From assembly GCA_034925865.1 (NCBI GenBank), contig JAYFRN010000008.1, forward strand, positions 46,677 to 110,676: a stretch of 64,000 nt of DNA, read 5' to 3'. This DNA comes from Oscillospiraceae bacterium. Lineage in GTDB: Bacteria; Bacillota; Clostridia; Oscillospirales; SIG627. A model generated the notes under the pieces. The model was not told the DNA's origin. It saw nothing but the letters and a program-made list of their open reading frames with translations, and did not search any database. Both the position numbers and the translations under genes were made by a program. Each line of letters starts with the position of its first letter. Position 1 is the first letter of the stretch. Below are positions 39,727 to 48,696 of the stretch, piece after piece.

Positions 39727-41151
39727 TCAACGTCCGACGACGCCCATTCTGTTGATAATAACATCAAGAGCCTCGTCAAGCGTCGTCATAAACCTCGAAG
39801 AAGCCTCAAAGGCTTTCTGATACTGTAAAAGGCTTGCAGTTTCTTCATTTAAAGAAACACCCATGATAGATTCCCTTTGGTTGGATATTGAAGCAAGCAC
39901 AAGATTGCTTGATTTTGACATAACATTTTTATAATCAAGATCGATCCCTACATCACTCATCAATGAAAGAGTGTAATCGCCGAAGGTGCCATTAAAGTAA
40001 GGTGATACACCGGTTATACTATCCATCGCACTGATCATTTTAAGAATATTGTCGTTTGCTCCGTTGTTGCCTCCGATTTGGCTTGCGGTAATATAATTCG
40101 CGTCCGCAATCCAGTCATCGGATATGGTAATATCTTTTGCCGCAGTCCCGTCAAAAAGAGGCTTTCCGACACCATTCAATGTATTAATGGTATTCGCAAA
40201 GGCTTTTGCAAAATCGTCAAGCGCGCTTTTATAATATAAAACTCCGCGGTATGAATTCTCCCCGCTTGCGGCATAACAGCCTTTGCCGTTTAATACCTCC
40301 ATAAGTCCGTAAAACGATCCGCCGGTGACTCCGATTGTCGCGCCGTTTTCGTTTTCTATATGTAAATTTCCCGGATCAGCTATAACGGAAAGTGTTGATA
40401 CAGTATCTGTCTGAGCGTTTAACAGATATGTGCCGCCTGTTTTAATACTGACGGAGCCGTCCGCGTTTTTTTCAACCGAAACATTTAAAAATGAAGAGAG
40501 CTGATCCAGATATATATTTCTCTGATCTTCGAGTTCGTTTGTCGTATTTCCCTGAAGCTTTTCCGTCTTCATGGTATCGTTCAAGCCGTCTATTTTACTG
40601 AGAAGAGTATTGACATTTTCCACCGCAACGTTCATATCGAATGTCTGCTGTGCGGTTATGGTGTCAAGCTGGCTGTCATATTGATTAAGTGTTTCGGTCA
40701 CCTTCCGGGCGGATGAACGCACAAGGCTCGAAATTTCAACGTCTCCCGCGTTGCGCGATAGCACCTGAAGATTGCTATATAACTCCTTAAGCATGACATT
40801 CAGCCCGTCGGTCTGTGTCTCGTCCAAAATATTCTTGATGTCTGTCATGACTGATGCGCCTTTTGAAAAAGCTTGATATTCAGAATTTGCGTCGCGGTAT
40901 CTTATATCAAGAAAATTGTCGCGTATCTGCTTTATCCCTTTAACGGTAACGCCCATTCCGACGACAGTATTCGCATTCTGAGATATTTTGTAGCTGTCAG
41001 AATTATCACGATTTGCAAATTGATCGACAACCTGTCTGGAATACCCTTCCGTAGATATGTTCGCCATGTTTTCACCGGTCACGTCAAGACCTGTCTGGGC
41101 GGCCTGTATCCCGCTCTTCGCTATTTCAAACCCATAAAAAGTTGATCTCAT
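39727..41151 (-). CDS. flgK: Hook-associated protein FlgK
   Basis: 474 residues. N-terminal FlgBB-rod signature FYGFEIAKSGIQAAQTGLDV, TGENMANISTEGYSRQVVDQ; a coiled middle; C-terminal SLNEETASLLQYQKAFEASS, RFMTTLDEALDVIINRMGV. It forms the first hook-filament junction ring (HAP1). Slightly shorter than B. subtilis FlgK (507). Transcribed after flgN with a 21-base spacer; GGAGAAGAC ribosome site. Confidence 0.95.
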   Translation of the reverse strand: MRSTFYGFEIAKSGIQAAQTGLDVTGENMANISTEGYSRQVVDQFANRDNSDSYKISQNANTVVGMGVTVKGIKQIRDNFLDIRYRDANSEYQAFSKGASVMTDIKNILDETQTDGLNVMLKELYSNLQVLSRNAGDVEISSLVRSSARKVTETLNQYDSQLDTITAQQTFDMNVAVENVNTLLSKIDGLNDTMKTEKLQGNTTNELEDQRNIYLDQLSSFLNVSVEKNADGSVSIKTGGTYLLNAQTDTVSTLSVIADPGNLHIENENGATIGVTGGSFYGLMEVLNGKGCYAASGENSYRGVLYYKSALDDFAKAFANTINTLNGVGKPLFDGTAAKDITISDDWIADANYITASQIGGNNGANDNILKMISAMDSITGVSPYFNGTFGDYTLSLMSDVGIDLDYKNVMSKSSNLVLASISNQRESIMGVSLNEETASLLQYQKAFEASSRFMTTLDEALDVIINRMGVVGR

Positions 41152-41172
41152 GTCTTCTCCGTATCAGTACTG

Positions 41173-41610
41173 TCAGGCCTTTACCCGAACAGATTTTTTA
41201 TACCCGGTTTCTTGATCAGATATTCCGATATGCTCAAGTAAATAAGAAGTGGTGGATTTTCTTACCTCCAAAAGTCTCATATTGAGCATGTTTGCTTTTT
41301 TAACACTGTTAAGCGTGTCCGAAAGCTTTTTAAAAACGGGCCCAAGAAGGCATCCGTACTCCTCAGAGCTTTCCATCAGCTCACCGAGCGTTTTATATTT
41401 TGAATTTATACAAAGCTTTTTCCTGGCCTCTTCGGTGTTATGACATTCCATAAGAACTGCCTGTTCGTCGTTCATCAGCTTGTTCAAAGCGTCTATATCT
41501 CCGGACATCAGAGCTTTCGTTTTTTCGTTTTCCATATCCTGAAGCTTTGAATAATGACGGGAAAGGCTATCAAGCAGCTTTGAAAGCTTTGTCAGATCAG
41601 CCGGGCTCAT
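41173..41610 (-). CDS. flgN: Flagellar export chaperone FlgN
   Basis: 145 residues, alpha-helical. Matches the FlgN pattern with LSKLLDSLSRHYSKLQDMEN, EKTKALMSGDIDALNKLMND, EQAVLMECHNTEEARKKLCI. FlgN chaperones FlgK and FlgL for export. It overlaps flgM by four bases and lies before flgK, the usual order flgM-flgN-flgK-flgL. Confidence 0.85.
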   Translation of the reverse strand: MSPADLTKLSKLLDSLSRHYSKLQDMENEKTKALMSGDIDALNKLMNDEQAVLMECHNTEEARKKLCINSKYKTLGELMESSEEYGCLLGPVFKKLSDTLNSVKKANMLNMRLLEVRKSTTSYLLEHIGISDQETGYKKSVRVKA

Positions 41611-41927
41611 ATTATACCACTCCCGTTCTTTTGCCTTAATATTTTTTCCGCGATATCCGAACTGGATATGTTGTATTCGCCGCTTGCTATCTGACTTTTC
41701 AGACGCATCAGCTTTTCGGAAGATGCCGGCTTTTCAGCCTTGTTTATCACCGCGCTTACAATGCCTTTGACTTCCGAATGGCTTTTGGCTTTTTCAGAAA
41801 TAACAAGGCTGTCCTTCTTTGCGCATTGAGCCGTGCCCGAAACGCCATGCCCGTTTTCCGGAGCAAGAGCCTTTTCTTTTATAATGGAATTGTAAATTTT
41901 ATCTTCTTTGATTTGGTTTATTTTCAT
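41607..41927 (-). CDS. flgM: Anti-sigma factor FlgM
   Basis: 106 residues. The C-terminal helical part (KGIVSAVINKAEKPASSEKL, MRLKSQIASGEYNISSSDIA, EKILRQ) is the SigD-binding FlgM signature; the N-terminal half is polar and disordered, including DSLVISEKAKSH. FlgM holds SigD inactive until the hook is finished, then is exported. A perfect SigD promoter lies 29 bases upstream of its start, giving a feedback loop. GAGGTGATATAGA precedes the ATG. Confidence 0.9.
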   Translation of the reverse strand: MKINQIKEDKIYNSIIKEKALAPENGHGVSGTAQCAKKDSLVISEKAKSHSEVKGIVSAVINKAEKPASSEKLMRLKSQIASGEYNISSSDIAEKILRQKNGSGII

Positions 41928-41956
41928 TCTATATCACCTCTTGAATTACACAGTCT

Positions 41957-41983
41957 ATATCGGCAATTATTGAGAAAATTTTA
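41957..41983 (-). promoter_or_regulatory. SigD promoter of flgM
   Basis: On the minus strand TAAA, a 15-base spacer, GCCGATAT: an exact match to the SigD (sigma-28) consensus of Bacillota. It would drive flgM-flgN-flgK-flgL-yviE-fliW-csrA. Confidence 0.88.
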
Positions 41984-42002
41984 GATTTTTATAATTTAAC
42001 GT

Positions 42003-42704
42003 TCAGTTTCTGAGACTGTTTACCGTTTGCTCGATTTCATCAGCAGTCTGAACCATTTTTATATTATACTGAAAGCTTCTCTGCGCGCGGATCATATCCG
42101 TCATCTCGGATATGATCTCTACGTTTGACTGTTCTTCCGTGTGTACCGTGATTTCTGATTCACTGTCTGGTATAGCTTCTCCCGAATTTTCACTTACCGC
42201 ATATTTGCCGCCGCCCAATAACATCATTGCCTCCGGGTTGTCGAATCTGTAAAGCGCGGCTTTATATATGCTGTCCGATTCGCTGCCGTTCTCAACTTTT
42301 ATTTTACCGCCGTCTGCGCCTAGAATATATTCTCCTGATGAAGTCACGAGATAATTCGCGCCGTTTTCTTCAGATAAAAGAAAATTTCCGCAGCGTGTAT
42401 ATGATATTTCTCCGTCATATCCCTTTACCGCAAAATATCCGTCTCCGTGTATGGCCGCGTCAAGGGTTAATCCCATATTGGCCGGAGCGCCATTTTCTGT
42501 GTCTCTGTTCACCGCCGAAACTCTGCTTCCGTTTCCGACCGATATATCGCTGCCATTGACAGTTGTGGACATGAGCTCGGAAAAAACAGCTCTTTGAGTC
42601 TTGTAGCCCTGTGTGTTTACGTTGGCTATGTTGTTGGCTGTGATATCAAGACTGTTCTGAGAACCGATGGCGCCTGATCTGGCCGAATAAAAACCGTTAA
42701 TCAT
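42003..42704 (-). CDS. flgG: Flagellar distal rod protein, FlgG/FlhP-like
   Basis: 233 residues of the FlgG-FlgF basal-body rod family. N-terminus MINGFYSARSGAIGSQNSLD, ITANNIANVNTQGYKTQR; centre with GDGYFAVKGYDGEISYTRCG; C-terminus SNVEIISEMTDMIRAQRSFQ, YNIKMVQTADEIEQTVNSLR. It is the second of two such genes, as flhP follows flhO in B. subtilis. FlgG is the distal rod. Which of the two is FlgF is not settled by sequence. Spacer to the first gene is 18 bases. Confidence 0.85.
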   Translation of the reverse strand: MINGFYSARSGAIGSQNSLDITANNIANVNTQGYKTQRAVFSELMSTTVNGSDISVGNGSRVSAVNRDTENGAPANMGLTLDAAIHGDGYFAVKGYDGEISYTRCGNFLLSEENGANYLVTSSGEYILGADGGKIKVENGSESDSIYKAALYRFDNPEAMMLLGGGKYAVSENSGEAIPDSESEITVHTEEQSNVEIISEMTDMIRAQRSFQYNIKMVQTADEIEQTVNSLRN

Positions 42705-42722
42705 AACAATATGTTCCTTTCA

Positions 42723-43463
42723 TCAAACCCTTCCGATTTCATTCACAGTTTTCTGATTCATCTGATCAATTATCTTCACAGCCTGACTGCACGACTGAAA
42801 AGCTCTCGATGCTTCAATCATCGATGTCATCTCGCTTATGATATTTACATTGGAAAGCTCAAGGCTTCCCTGTATGACCTTTCCGCCAAAGCCTGCATCA
42901 TTTCCGGCGTATGAATATGTCCCATCCTGCCGTTTCTGTAAAGCGGTGATATCCTCAGGTGAGATTATATCAAGGATGTCCATATATTTGCCGTCTGACA
43001 TGATCTCTCCTTGTTCTGAGACGCTTATACCATCAGCTGATCCAATATTTATCCTGCCTTGCTTTCCCATTACAAACGCGCCTGACGAGGCGGTCAGATA
43101 TCCGTCGGCATTAACATAGAAATTCCCATCTCTTGTCAGACCTTCATTTCCGGACGCATCCGAAACTTTAAAAAAGCCATCGCCTGTTATGGCAAAATCA
43201 AGCGCCCGGCCGGTCTGATCAAGCGTCCCTTGCGTTATTAAGGAATAAGCCGAATCGGCGATGCAGCCGTGTGTCAACGAGCCTATCTCTGTCTTTTTAC
43301 CGTTTGATATTCTGTATGTGACAAACTCATTAAACGCTGATGTCGTCATATCCTGTTGTTTATATCCAGTGGTATTTATATTAGCGATATTATTTCCGGT
43401 GATATCAAGCGTTCTTGCGCGATTAAGCATTCCTGTAACCGCCGAATATATTGCGTTATCCAT
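42723..43463 (-). CDS. flgF: Flagellar rod protein, FlgF/FlhO-like
   Basis: 246 residues from ATG 43463 (AAAGGA six bases upstream; an ATG five codons earlier is less likely). Rod-family ends: MDNAIYSAVTGMLNRARTLD, ITGNNIANINTTGYKQQDMT and SNVNIISEMTSMIEASRAFQ, SCSQAVKIIDQMNQKTVNEI; middle ALDFAITGDGFFKVSDASGN. It builds the rod or proximal hook. It is the first of the pair after sigD, from which repeat copy F separates it. Assignment F versus G is by order only. Confidence 0.82.
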   Translation of the reverse strand: MDNAIYSAVTGMLNRARTLDITGNNIANINTTGYKQQDMTTSAFNEFVTYRISNGKKTEIGSLTHGCIADSAYSLITQGTLDQTGRALDFAITGDGFFKVSDASGNEGLTRDGNFYVNADGYLTASSGAFVMGKQGRINIGSADGISVSEQGEIMSDGKYMDILDIISPEDITALQKRQDGTYSYAGNDAGFGGKVIQGSLELSNVNIISEMTSMIEASRAFQSCSQAVKIIDQMNQKTVNEIGRV

Positions 43464-43535
43464 AAAAAATCCTTTCACTGCCGTTACGGCTCATTATTGT
43501 AAAGGCAACCTTTAAAAACGCGAATTTTCGTGAAG

Positions 43536-43641
43536 TTATTAACTCGGCATTTAAATAATTACCGCTAAAGAGAGAAAAGACTCTGGTATATGGGCTTTTC
43601 TCTCTTATAAAACACGACTTATTTAGATGCCGTTTTAATAA
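43536..43641 (-). repeat. Palindromic repeat family, copy F (106 bp)
   Basis: TTATTAACTCGGCATTTAAA start and ATGCCGTTTTAATAA end, with AAGAGAGAAAAGAC and GGGCTTTTCTCTCTT arms: inverted relative to copies B, D, E and G. It lies between sigD and flgF; its stem could act as a terminator. Confidence 0.85.
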
Positions 43642-43662
43642 TAAACAGCTTTTGCCGCTATA

Positions 43663-44442
43663 TTATATGTCCATATATTTCTGCATTTTTTCTCTCAGCT
43701 TTGAAACGGCTTTGGAGTGAATTTGCGATACTCTCGATATTGTCAGCCCCATAACAAAAGCGATTTCCTTCAGCTTCAGCTCATCGTAGTAATACAACGA
43801 GATGACGGTCTTTTCCTTTTCACCAAGTTCGTCAATATACCCTGCGAGCTTTTCTTTCAGCTCCTCTTCGATCAGCATACCGTCTGGAGACTGCGCGTCA
43901 TCGTTTTCCGTGATATCCAAAAGAGTCATGTCGTTGTCGGCAAGCAGCTCTTCGAATGCCATGACATTAAAGGTCATTGATTCATATCGTATTTTGTTAA
44001 TTTCAGCTTCCGATATGCCAAGCCTTTCGGCAAGTTCAACGTCGCTTGGCTGCCTTCCGAGTTTATTCTCAAGCGCGTTATATTCTTCTTCAAGCTGCTT
44101 GACCCTTTTTCTTGTGTCTCTTGGAATCCAGTCCTTTTTTCTTATGTAGTCAATTATTGATCCTCTTACTCTTATCGAGGCATATGAATCAAACTGTATT
44201 CCTCTTTTCCAATCATACCGTTCAATACAGCTGATAAGCTCCAGAACTCCCTGATTGGTCATATCCTCAAGATCGTCGCGGCTTTTAGTAATCGACTGCA
44301 TTTTCTTAATATTACAGGTTATGATATAGAGATACGACATCAGAATTTCATTTCTGAGTCCGATATCCTTGGTTGCTTCATATCTTTGCCAAACGGAAGC
44401 ATCAATATTGCCCGTCTGTGCTTTTCTGTAATTTGTTACCAC
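43663..44442 (-). CDS. sigD: Flagellar RNA polymerase sigma factor (SigD/FliA/WhiG)
   Basis: 259 residues of the sigma-28 class. Region 2 (EILMSYLYIITCNIKKMQSI, GVLELISCIERYDWKRGIQF, DSYASIRVRGSIIDYIRKKD, WIPRDTRKRVKQLEEEYN), region 3 (QPSDVELAERLGISEAEINK) and region 4 (SLYYYDELKLKEIAFVMGLT, ISRVSQIHSKAVSKLREKM) are all present. It reads the flagellin and flgM promoters. The start is GTG with AGAGG eight bases upstream. It is directly downstream of flhA with no flhF or flhG between, unlike B. subtilis. Confidence 0.94.
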   Translation of the reverse strand: MVTNYRKAQTGNIDASVWQRYEATKDIGLRNEILMSYLYIITCNIKKMQSITKSRDDLEDMTNQGVLELISCIERYDWKRGIQFDSYASIRVRGSIIDYIRKKDWIPRDTRKRVKQLEEEYNALENKLGRQPSDVELAERLGISEAEINKIRYESMTFNVMAFEELLADNDMTLLDITENDDAQSPDGMLIEEELKEKLAGYIDELGEKEKTVISLYYYDELKLKEIAFVMGLTISRVSQIHSKAVSKLREKMQKYMDI

Positions 44443-44466
44443 CGCTTAAGCCTCTTTTCTGTATTC

Positions 44467-46503
44467 TTACGCAGATATGGTTCCCAGTGCTTGAATACTG
44501 ACATTTGAATTTATTTCGTTGAAAGACAGAACAACTGCGTCTGATGAAAATTGTTCTATCAGCTTTTTATAATAAAATCTGACGATCGGAGAAGTCAGCA
44601 CGACCACGTCGCCGACCAGATCCTTCATCTTCTTTTCTTCTTTCATATGCGAAGTCAAAAGCTTTTGCATGACATCGGGGGCCAAAGATACATAAGAGCC
44701 GTTCGCGTTTTTCTTTACGCTGCTCATAATAATATTTTCTGTATCAGGAGTTACTGTCAGAACCTTTATGTTGCCATCATGCGCGTATTTTCTTGTTATT
44801 GTCCTCTTCAGTGCCTGCCGTGTGTATTCAGTCAGTATATCTGTGTCCTTTATCGTCTGCGCATGTTCGGCTATTGTTTCTATGATGGTCTGTAAATCCC
44901 TGATTGGTATACCCTCGGAAAGCAGGTTGCAAAGTATTCTGTGCAGATCACCTTTGCTGATCATTGACGGTATTATTTCATCCACAAAATCTTTGTTTGC
45001 TTTTTTCAAATTATCAAGCAAAGAATTCAGTTCTTTTCTGCCAAGCATTTCATGCGCGTGTCTCTTAATCATTTCAGAAAGGTGAGTCATTATTACGGAA
45101 AGCGGATCTATAACTGTATAGCCGCTCATCTGCGCCGTTTCCCGCTTATCTGCGTTTATCCATTTTGCAGGTATTCCAAAGGCGGGCTCTACAGTATCGA
45201 TGCCTTCTATCTCATCGGCACCGTCAATAGGATTCATTGCAAGAAAATGATCGGCCAGCACCTCGCCGTCCGCCAGCTTCTCGCCCTTCAGCTTTATAAC
45301 ATATTCGTTTACGCCGAGCTCGGAATTATCCCTAAGTGTAACTGACGGAATAACGATCCCTATTTCCTCCGCAAACCTTCGGCGGAGCATCACGACTCTG
45401 TTGATAAAGTTTCCGCCCTTGCTTTCGTCGACAATTGGGATCAGGCTGTATCCCACCTCGACTTCTATCGGCTCTACATTTAAAAGAGTATATATATTTT
45501 CGGTGTTTCTGTAAAACTCTGTTTCGCTCTGCGGAAGAGCTTCGTCCGGCTTTTTATCAGACAATTTTTGCTTGTTTCTTAAATACAGTGCCACGCCGGT
45601 CAACGATCCGCCAACCACAAGAAGCACCGCTATGGGAAATCCGGGAATCGCCGACATTGTTATCACTATTATGCCGGTTATAAGAAGAACGACAGGATAT
45701 GACACTATCTGCGTCTTAAGATCCATGCTGAGGCTGTTTTCCGACGATGCCCTTGTCACTATCATACCCGTTGCCGTCGAAATAAGCAGCGATGAAATCT
45801 GAGATACAAGTCCGTCGCCGACTGTTGCGACTATGTATATAGAAAGCACCTCGCTAAATGATCCGTTTCCCTGAACCATCCCGATAATTATGCCGCCGAT
45901 GCTGTTGATCAGAACAATTATTATCGATACTATCGCGTCGCCCTTTACAAACTTTGTGGCGCCGTCCATAGATCCGTAAAAATCCGCCTCTCGCTGAATT
46001 TTTACGCGCCTTGACTTTGCCGTCTGGTCGTCTATGAGTCCGGAATTCAAGTCGGCATCGATTGCCATCTGTTTTCCGGGCATGGCATCCAGCGTGAATC
46101 TCGCCGCCACCTCAGCGACTCTTTCCGCTCCTTTTGTGATTACGATAAACTGCACGATGACGATTATGAGGAATATGATAAATCCAACTACAGGATTCCC
46201 TCCGATTACATACTGCCCGAAGGCTTTTATGACATTTCCCGCGTTTCCGCCGTTTCCGAGAATCAACCTTGTCGAGGACACGTTAAGCGAAACTCTAAGC
46301 AATGTCGATATAAGCAAAACGGACGGAAATACGGAGAATTCAAGAGGCTCCTTGATATGCATCGTGATAAGCAGTATTATCATCGACAGCGATATGTTTA
46401 TGATCAGCATAGCGTCAAGCAGCATAGTGCCCAACGGTATAATAATAAGAAATATTATGCCGATAATAAAAATTGTAAGAATGTTGTCGAATGCTTTTTT
46501 CAT
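44467..46503 (-). CDS. flhA: Flagellar export gate protein FlhA
   Basis: 678 residues from ATG 46503 (AAAGG five bases upstream; a TTG at 46518 is less likely). Eight membrane segments with VFPSVLLISTLLRVSLNVSS, GADAVVEVAARF-like region ERVAEVAARFTLDAMPGKQM, AIDADLNSGLIDDQTAKSRR; then a cytoplasmic domain (~330-678) with GYTVIDPLSVIMTHLSEMIK and LTEYTRQALKRTITRKYAHD. It forms the nonameric export ring that receives chaperone-cargo complexes. Follows flhB by 27 bases. Confidence 0.96.
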   Translation of the reverse strand: MKKAFDNILTIFIIGIIFLIIIPLGTMLLDAMLIINISLSMIILLITMHIKEPLEFSVFPSVLLISTLLRVSLNVSSTRLILGNGGNAGNVIKAFGQYVIGGNPVVGFIIFLIIVIVQFIVITKGAERVAEVAARFTLDAMPGKQMAIDADLNSGLIDDQTAKSRRVKIQREADFYGSMDGATKFVKGDAIVSIIIVLINSIGGIIIGMVQGNGSFSEVLSIYIVATVGDGLVSQISSLLISTATGMIVTRASSENSLSMDLKTQIVSYPVVLLITGIIVITMSAIPGFPIAVLLVVGGSLTGVALYLRNKQKLSDKKPDEALPQSETEFYRNTENIYTLLNVEPIEVEVGYSLIPIVDESKGGNFINRVVMLRRRFAEEIGIVIPSVTLRDNSELGVNEYVIKLKGEKLADGEVLADHFLAMNPIDGADEIEGIDTVEPAFGIPAKWINADKRETAQMSGYTVIDPLSVIMTHLSEMIKRHAHEMLGRKELNSLLDNLKKANKDFVDEIIPSMISKGDLHRILCNLLSEGIPIRDLQTIIETIAEHAQTIKDTDILTEYTRQALKRTITRKYAHDGNIKVLTVTPDTENIIMSSVKKNANGSYVSLAPDVMQKLLTSHMKEEKKMKDLVGDVVVLTSPIVRFYYKKLIEQFSSDAVVLSFNEINSNVSIQALGTISA

Positions 46504-46530
46504 TTTCGCCTTTACCAAATCCGCGGTTGT

Positions 46531-47592
46531 TTACGCTTTTTCTTTCTTTAATTTGTATAAGAAAGCCAGGATATCAGCCACAGCTTTATAGTACTGCTCC
46601 GGTATTTTTTGATTCAATTCAACGGATTCGTATAATCCGCGCGCAAGAGGTCTGTTTTCGGTTATATATACTCCGCTTTTTTCAGCTGTTGCTATAATTT
46701 TAAACGCGACATAGTCCTTACCCTTTGCGATGACTATCGGCGCCGCATCTTTTTTTTGCTCATATTTTAATGCGACCGCGTAATGAGTAGGATTTCTTAT
46801 GACCACGTCGGCTTTCGGAACCATTTGCATCATACGCATGGCCGATAATTTTCGCTGTATTTCTTTGATCCTGCCTTTTACCTGGGGATCGCCTTCAAGT
46901 TTTTTATATTCATCCTTTACTTCCTGCTTTGTCATACGTATCTTGCGCTCGTATGACCACCATTGATAAAGATAATCCGCGGCTCCGAAAATCCCCATTA
47001 TCACCGCCGTTTTCATTACGATTCCGTATGCGGTTTTCGCGATCCATGTTATTATTTCTTCTGTCTCCGACGCGGGTAAATTAATTATCTGCTTTATATC
47101 CGTCTTGATCTCTGTATATAAAACAATCGCTATCACGGTAACTTTAATCAGGGATTTTAAAAGCTCTACAAAGGATTTTGCGGAGAAAATATTTTTAAGC
47201 CCAGATATAGGGTTTATTCTCGAAAGCTTTGGCCGGAGCAGACTGAAGGTGAATTTAAATCTTGTCTGAACTCCGCTCAGTATAACGGATATGAGCATTG
47301 CGGCGGCACATACAGGCAGAATTATCCGGAGCGTGTCATATACAAAGCCGGTCATAATCCGCGATATAGAATTTATATTAATATTATCGGCTGACAGCGT
47401 GGACGAGCAGCCGTTTTTCATTATATCCTTTATTGATCCGTATATGGAAGAAGCGGAAATTTTGATTACAAATACAGCGGCAATAAGCGAAAGCGAGTTT
47501 ATAACATCCTTGCTTTGAAAAATATTGCCCTTTTTTCGTTCGTCTTCCCGCTTTTTAGGGGTTGCTTTCTCTGTTTTTCCGCTGTCAGTTAT
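46531..47592 (-). CDS. flhB: Flagellar export switch protein FlhB; AUA or AUU start
   Basis: 353 residues from ATA 47592. Four membrane helices; autocleavage site NPTH in VVIRNPTHYAVALKYEQ; C-terminal domain ends in LNQKIPEQYYKAVADILAFL. A first ATG appears only at 47421, but coding clearly continues upstream: TDSGKTEKATPKKREDERKK, GNIFQSKDV, the standard FlhB N-terminus. Between that and the in-frame fliR stop (TGA, 47617) no ATG, GTG, TTG or CTG occurs. ATA at 47592 has GGAGG seven bases upstream; ATT at 47595 is the alternative. It lies 25 bases after fliR. FlhB cleavage switches export from hook to filament. Confidence 0.9.
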   Translation of the reverse strand: MTDSGKTEKATPKKREDERKKGNIFQSKDVINSLSLIAAVFVIKISASSIYGSIKDIMKNGCSSTLSADNININSISRIMTGFVYDTLRIILPVCAAAMLISVILSGVQTRFKFTFSLLRPKLSRINPISGLKNIFSAKSFVELLKSLIKVTVIAIVLYTEIKTDIKQIINLPASETEEIITWIAKTAYGIVMKTAVIMGIFGAADYLYQWWSYERKIRMTKQEVKDEYKKLEGDPQVKGRIKEIQRKLSAMRMMQMVPKADVVIRNPTHYAVALKYEQKKDAAPIVIAKGKDYVAFKIIATAEKSGVYITENRPLARGLYESVELNQKIPEQYYKAVADILAFLYKLKKEKA

Positions 47593-47616
47593 AATATCGC
47601 CTCCTTCGGTGCCGCC

Positions 47617-48393
47617 TCAGCTTTTCAACATCAGAATTATGCTTTGTTCAAGTTTTTCAAACATGAAATCGATGGATTTACCCAGGTACTCATAATAAAC
47701 CGGCAAAACAAAAATAAAAATTATCAGCCCGACCATGAGCTTTACCTGAATGCTTGCGACAAACACGTTCACCTGAGGAACATTGCGCATAAATATGCCC
47801 ATTCCGATCTCCGTCAGAAGTTCAACAGCTATTATCGGAGCCGCCAGCTTCACGGTCATAAGCAGTATGTTTCCGAACAGAAGCGTCAGATAACTGCCTA
47901 TTTCCGGATTTACAAGCTCATAACCGAGAGGAAAAGCCATACAGGAAAGCGATGCGATTTTTATCAGGTTAAGGTGACCGTTCTGAGCAAAAAACACCAG
48001 CGTCAGCATGATATTAAATACAGCTCCGGTAACCGGCATCGAAACGTTCGTTTGATTATCATAAAGCTTTGACATACCAAGCCCGAGCTGAATATCGCTC
48101 ATTTCACCGGCCATCAGAACCCAGGCAACAAGCAGATTTACGACAAAGCCCATCACATATCCGATAAACAGCTCTTTGATCAGCATTATTATAAATACTA
48201 TCTGTGAGCCTATTTCCGGGTTTTTCAAACCGAGCGTCGGTGTTATTAAAACTGAAATAAGCAAAGCCAGTCCGATTTTTATAATGGCGGGTACATTTTT
48301 ACGTCCGAAAAAAGGATTGAATAGGAAAACTCCTGACATCCTCGTTAATACAAGCAGAAATAATATGTAATACGATGAAATGCTCTCCCACAT
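47617..48393 (-). CDS. fliR: Flagellar export gate protein FliR
   Basis: 258 residues, six membrane segments. Family marks: YYILFLLVLTRMSGVFLFNP, FFGRKNVPAIIKIGLALLIS, KELFIGYVMGFVVNLLVAWV, and the C-terminal LLTEIGMGIFMRNVPQVNVF. With FliP and FliQ it builds the helical core of the export channel. 17 bases after fliQ. Its stop codon is in frame with flhB, which matters for the flhB start question. Confidence 0.95.
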   Translation of the reverse strand: MWESISSYYILFLLVLTRMSGVFLFNPFFGRKNVPAIIKIGLALLISVLITPTLGLKNPEIGSQIVFIIMLIKELFIGYVMGFVVNLLVAWVLMAGEMSDIQLGLGMSKLYDNQTNVSMPVTGAVFNIMLTLVFFAQNGHLNLIKIASLSCMAFPLGYELVNPEIGSYLTLLFGNILLMTVKLAAPIIAVELLTEIGMGIFMRNVPQVNVFVASIQVKLMVGLIIFIFVLPVYYEYLGKSIDFMFEKLEQSIILMLKS

Positions 48394-48409
48394 ACTTTAA
48401 CACCGCAGG

Positions 48410-48676
48410 CTATACAAGGCTTTGTATGCTCGCAAAAGTTCTGTTGGTAAAATCGATCATAGTCGTATTGAGCCATGAGAAAAGCAATACGAGCATCACT
48501 CCTATGGCGACGATTTTGAACACAAAGCTTATGTTCTGCTCATGTATCTGAGTCGCTGCCTGAAACACGGAAATTATTATCCCGATTGCGGCGCTGACGA
48601 GTAAAAACGGAGCCGATATCAGAAGCGCGGTCATTACAGTGTCCTTTATTATCGAAATAATATCTCCCTGCGACAT
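48410..48676 (-). CDS. fliQ: Flagellar export gate protein FliQ
   Basis: 88 residues, the standard size, with two membrane hairpins: VMTALLISAPFLLVSAAIGI, IISVFQAATQIHEQNISFVF, KIVAIGVMLVLLFSWLNTTM. The QAATQIHEQNISFVFK motif is the family signature. Four copies surround FliP and FliR in the export gate. Ribosome site GGAGAAGGA before the ATG. Confidence 0.96.
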   Translation of the reverse strand: MSQGDIISIIKDTVMTALLISAPFLLVSAAIGIIISVFQAATQIHEQNISFVFKIVAIGVMLVLLFSWLNTTMIDFTNRTFASIQSLV

Positions 48677-48696
48677 TCCTTCTCCTCTATAGACCT

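Noticed and set aside
47421-47421. ATG at 47421 as the start of flhB
   Set aside because: It would remove the conserved TEKATPKKRE N-terminus and first membrane helix and give 296 residues instead of about 353; no ribosome site is near.
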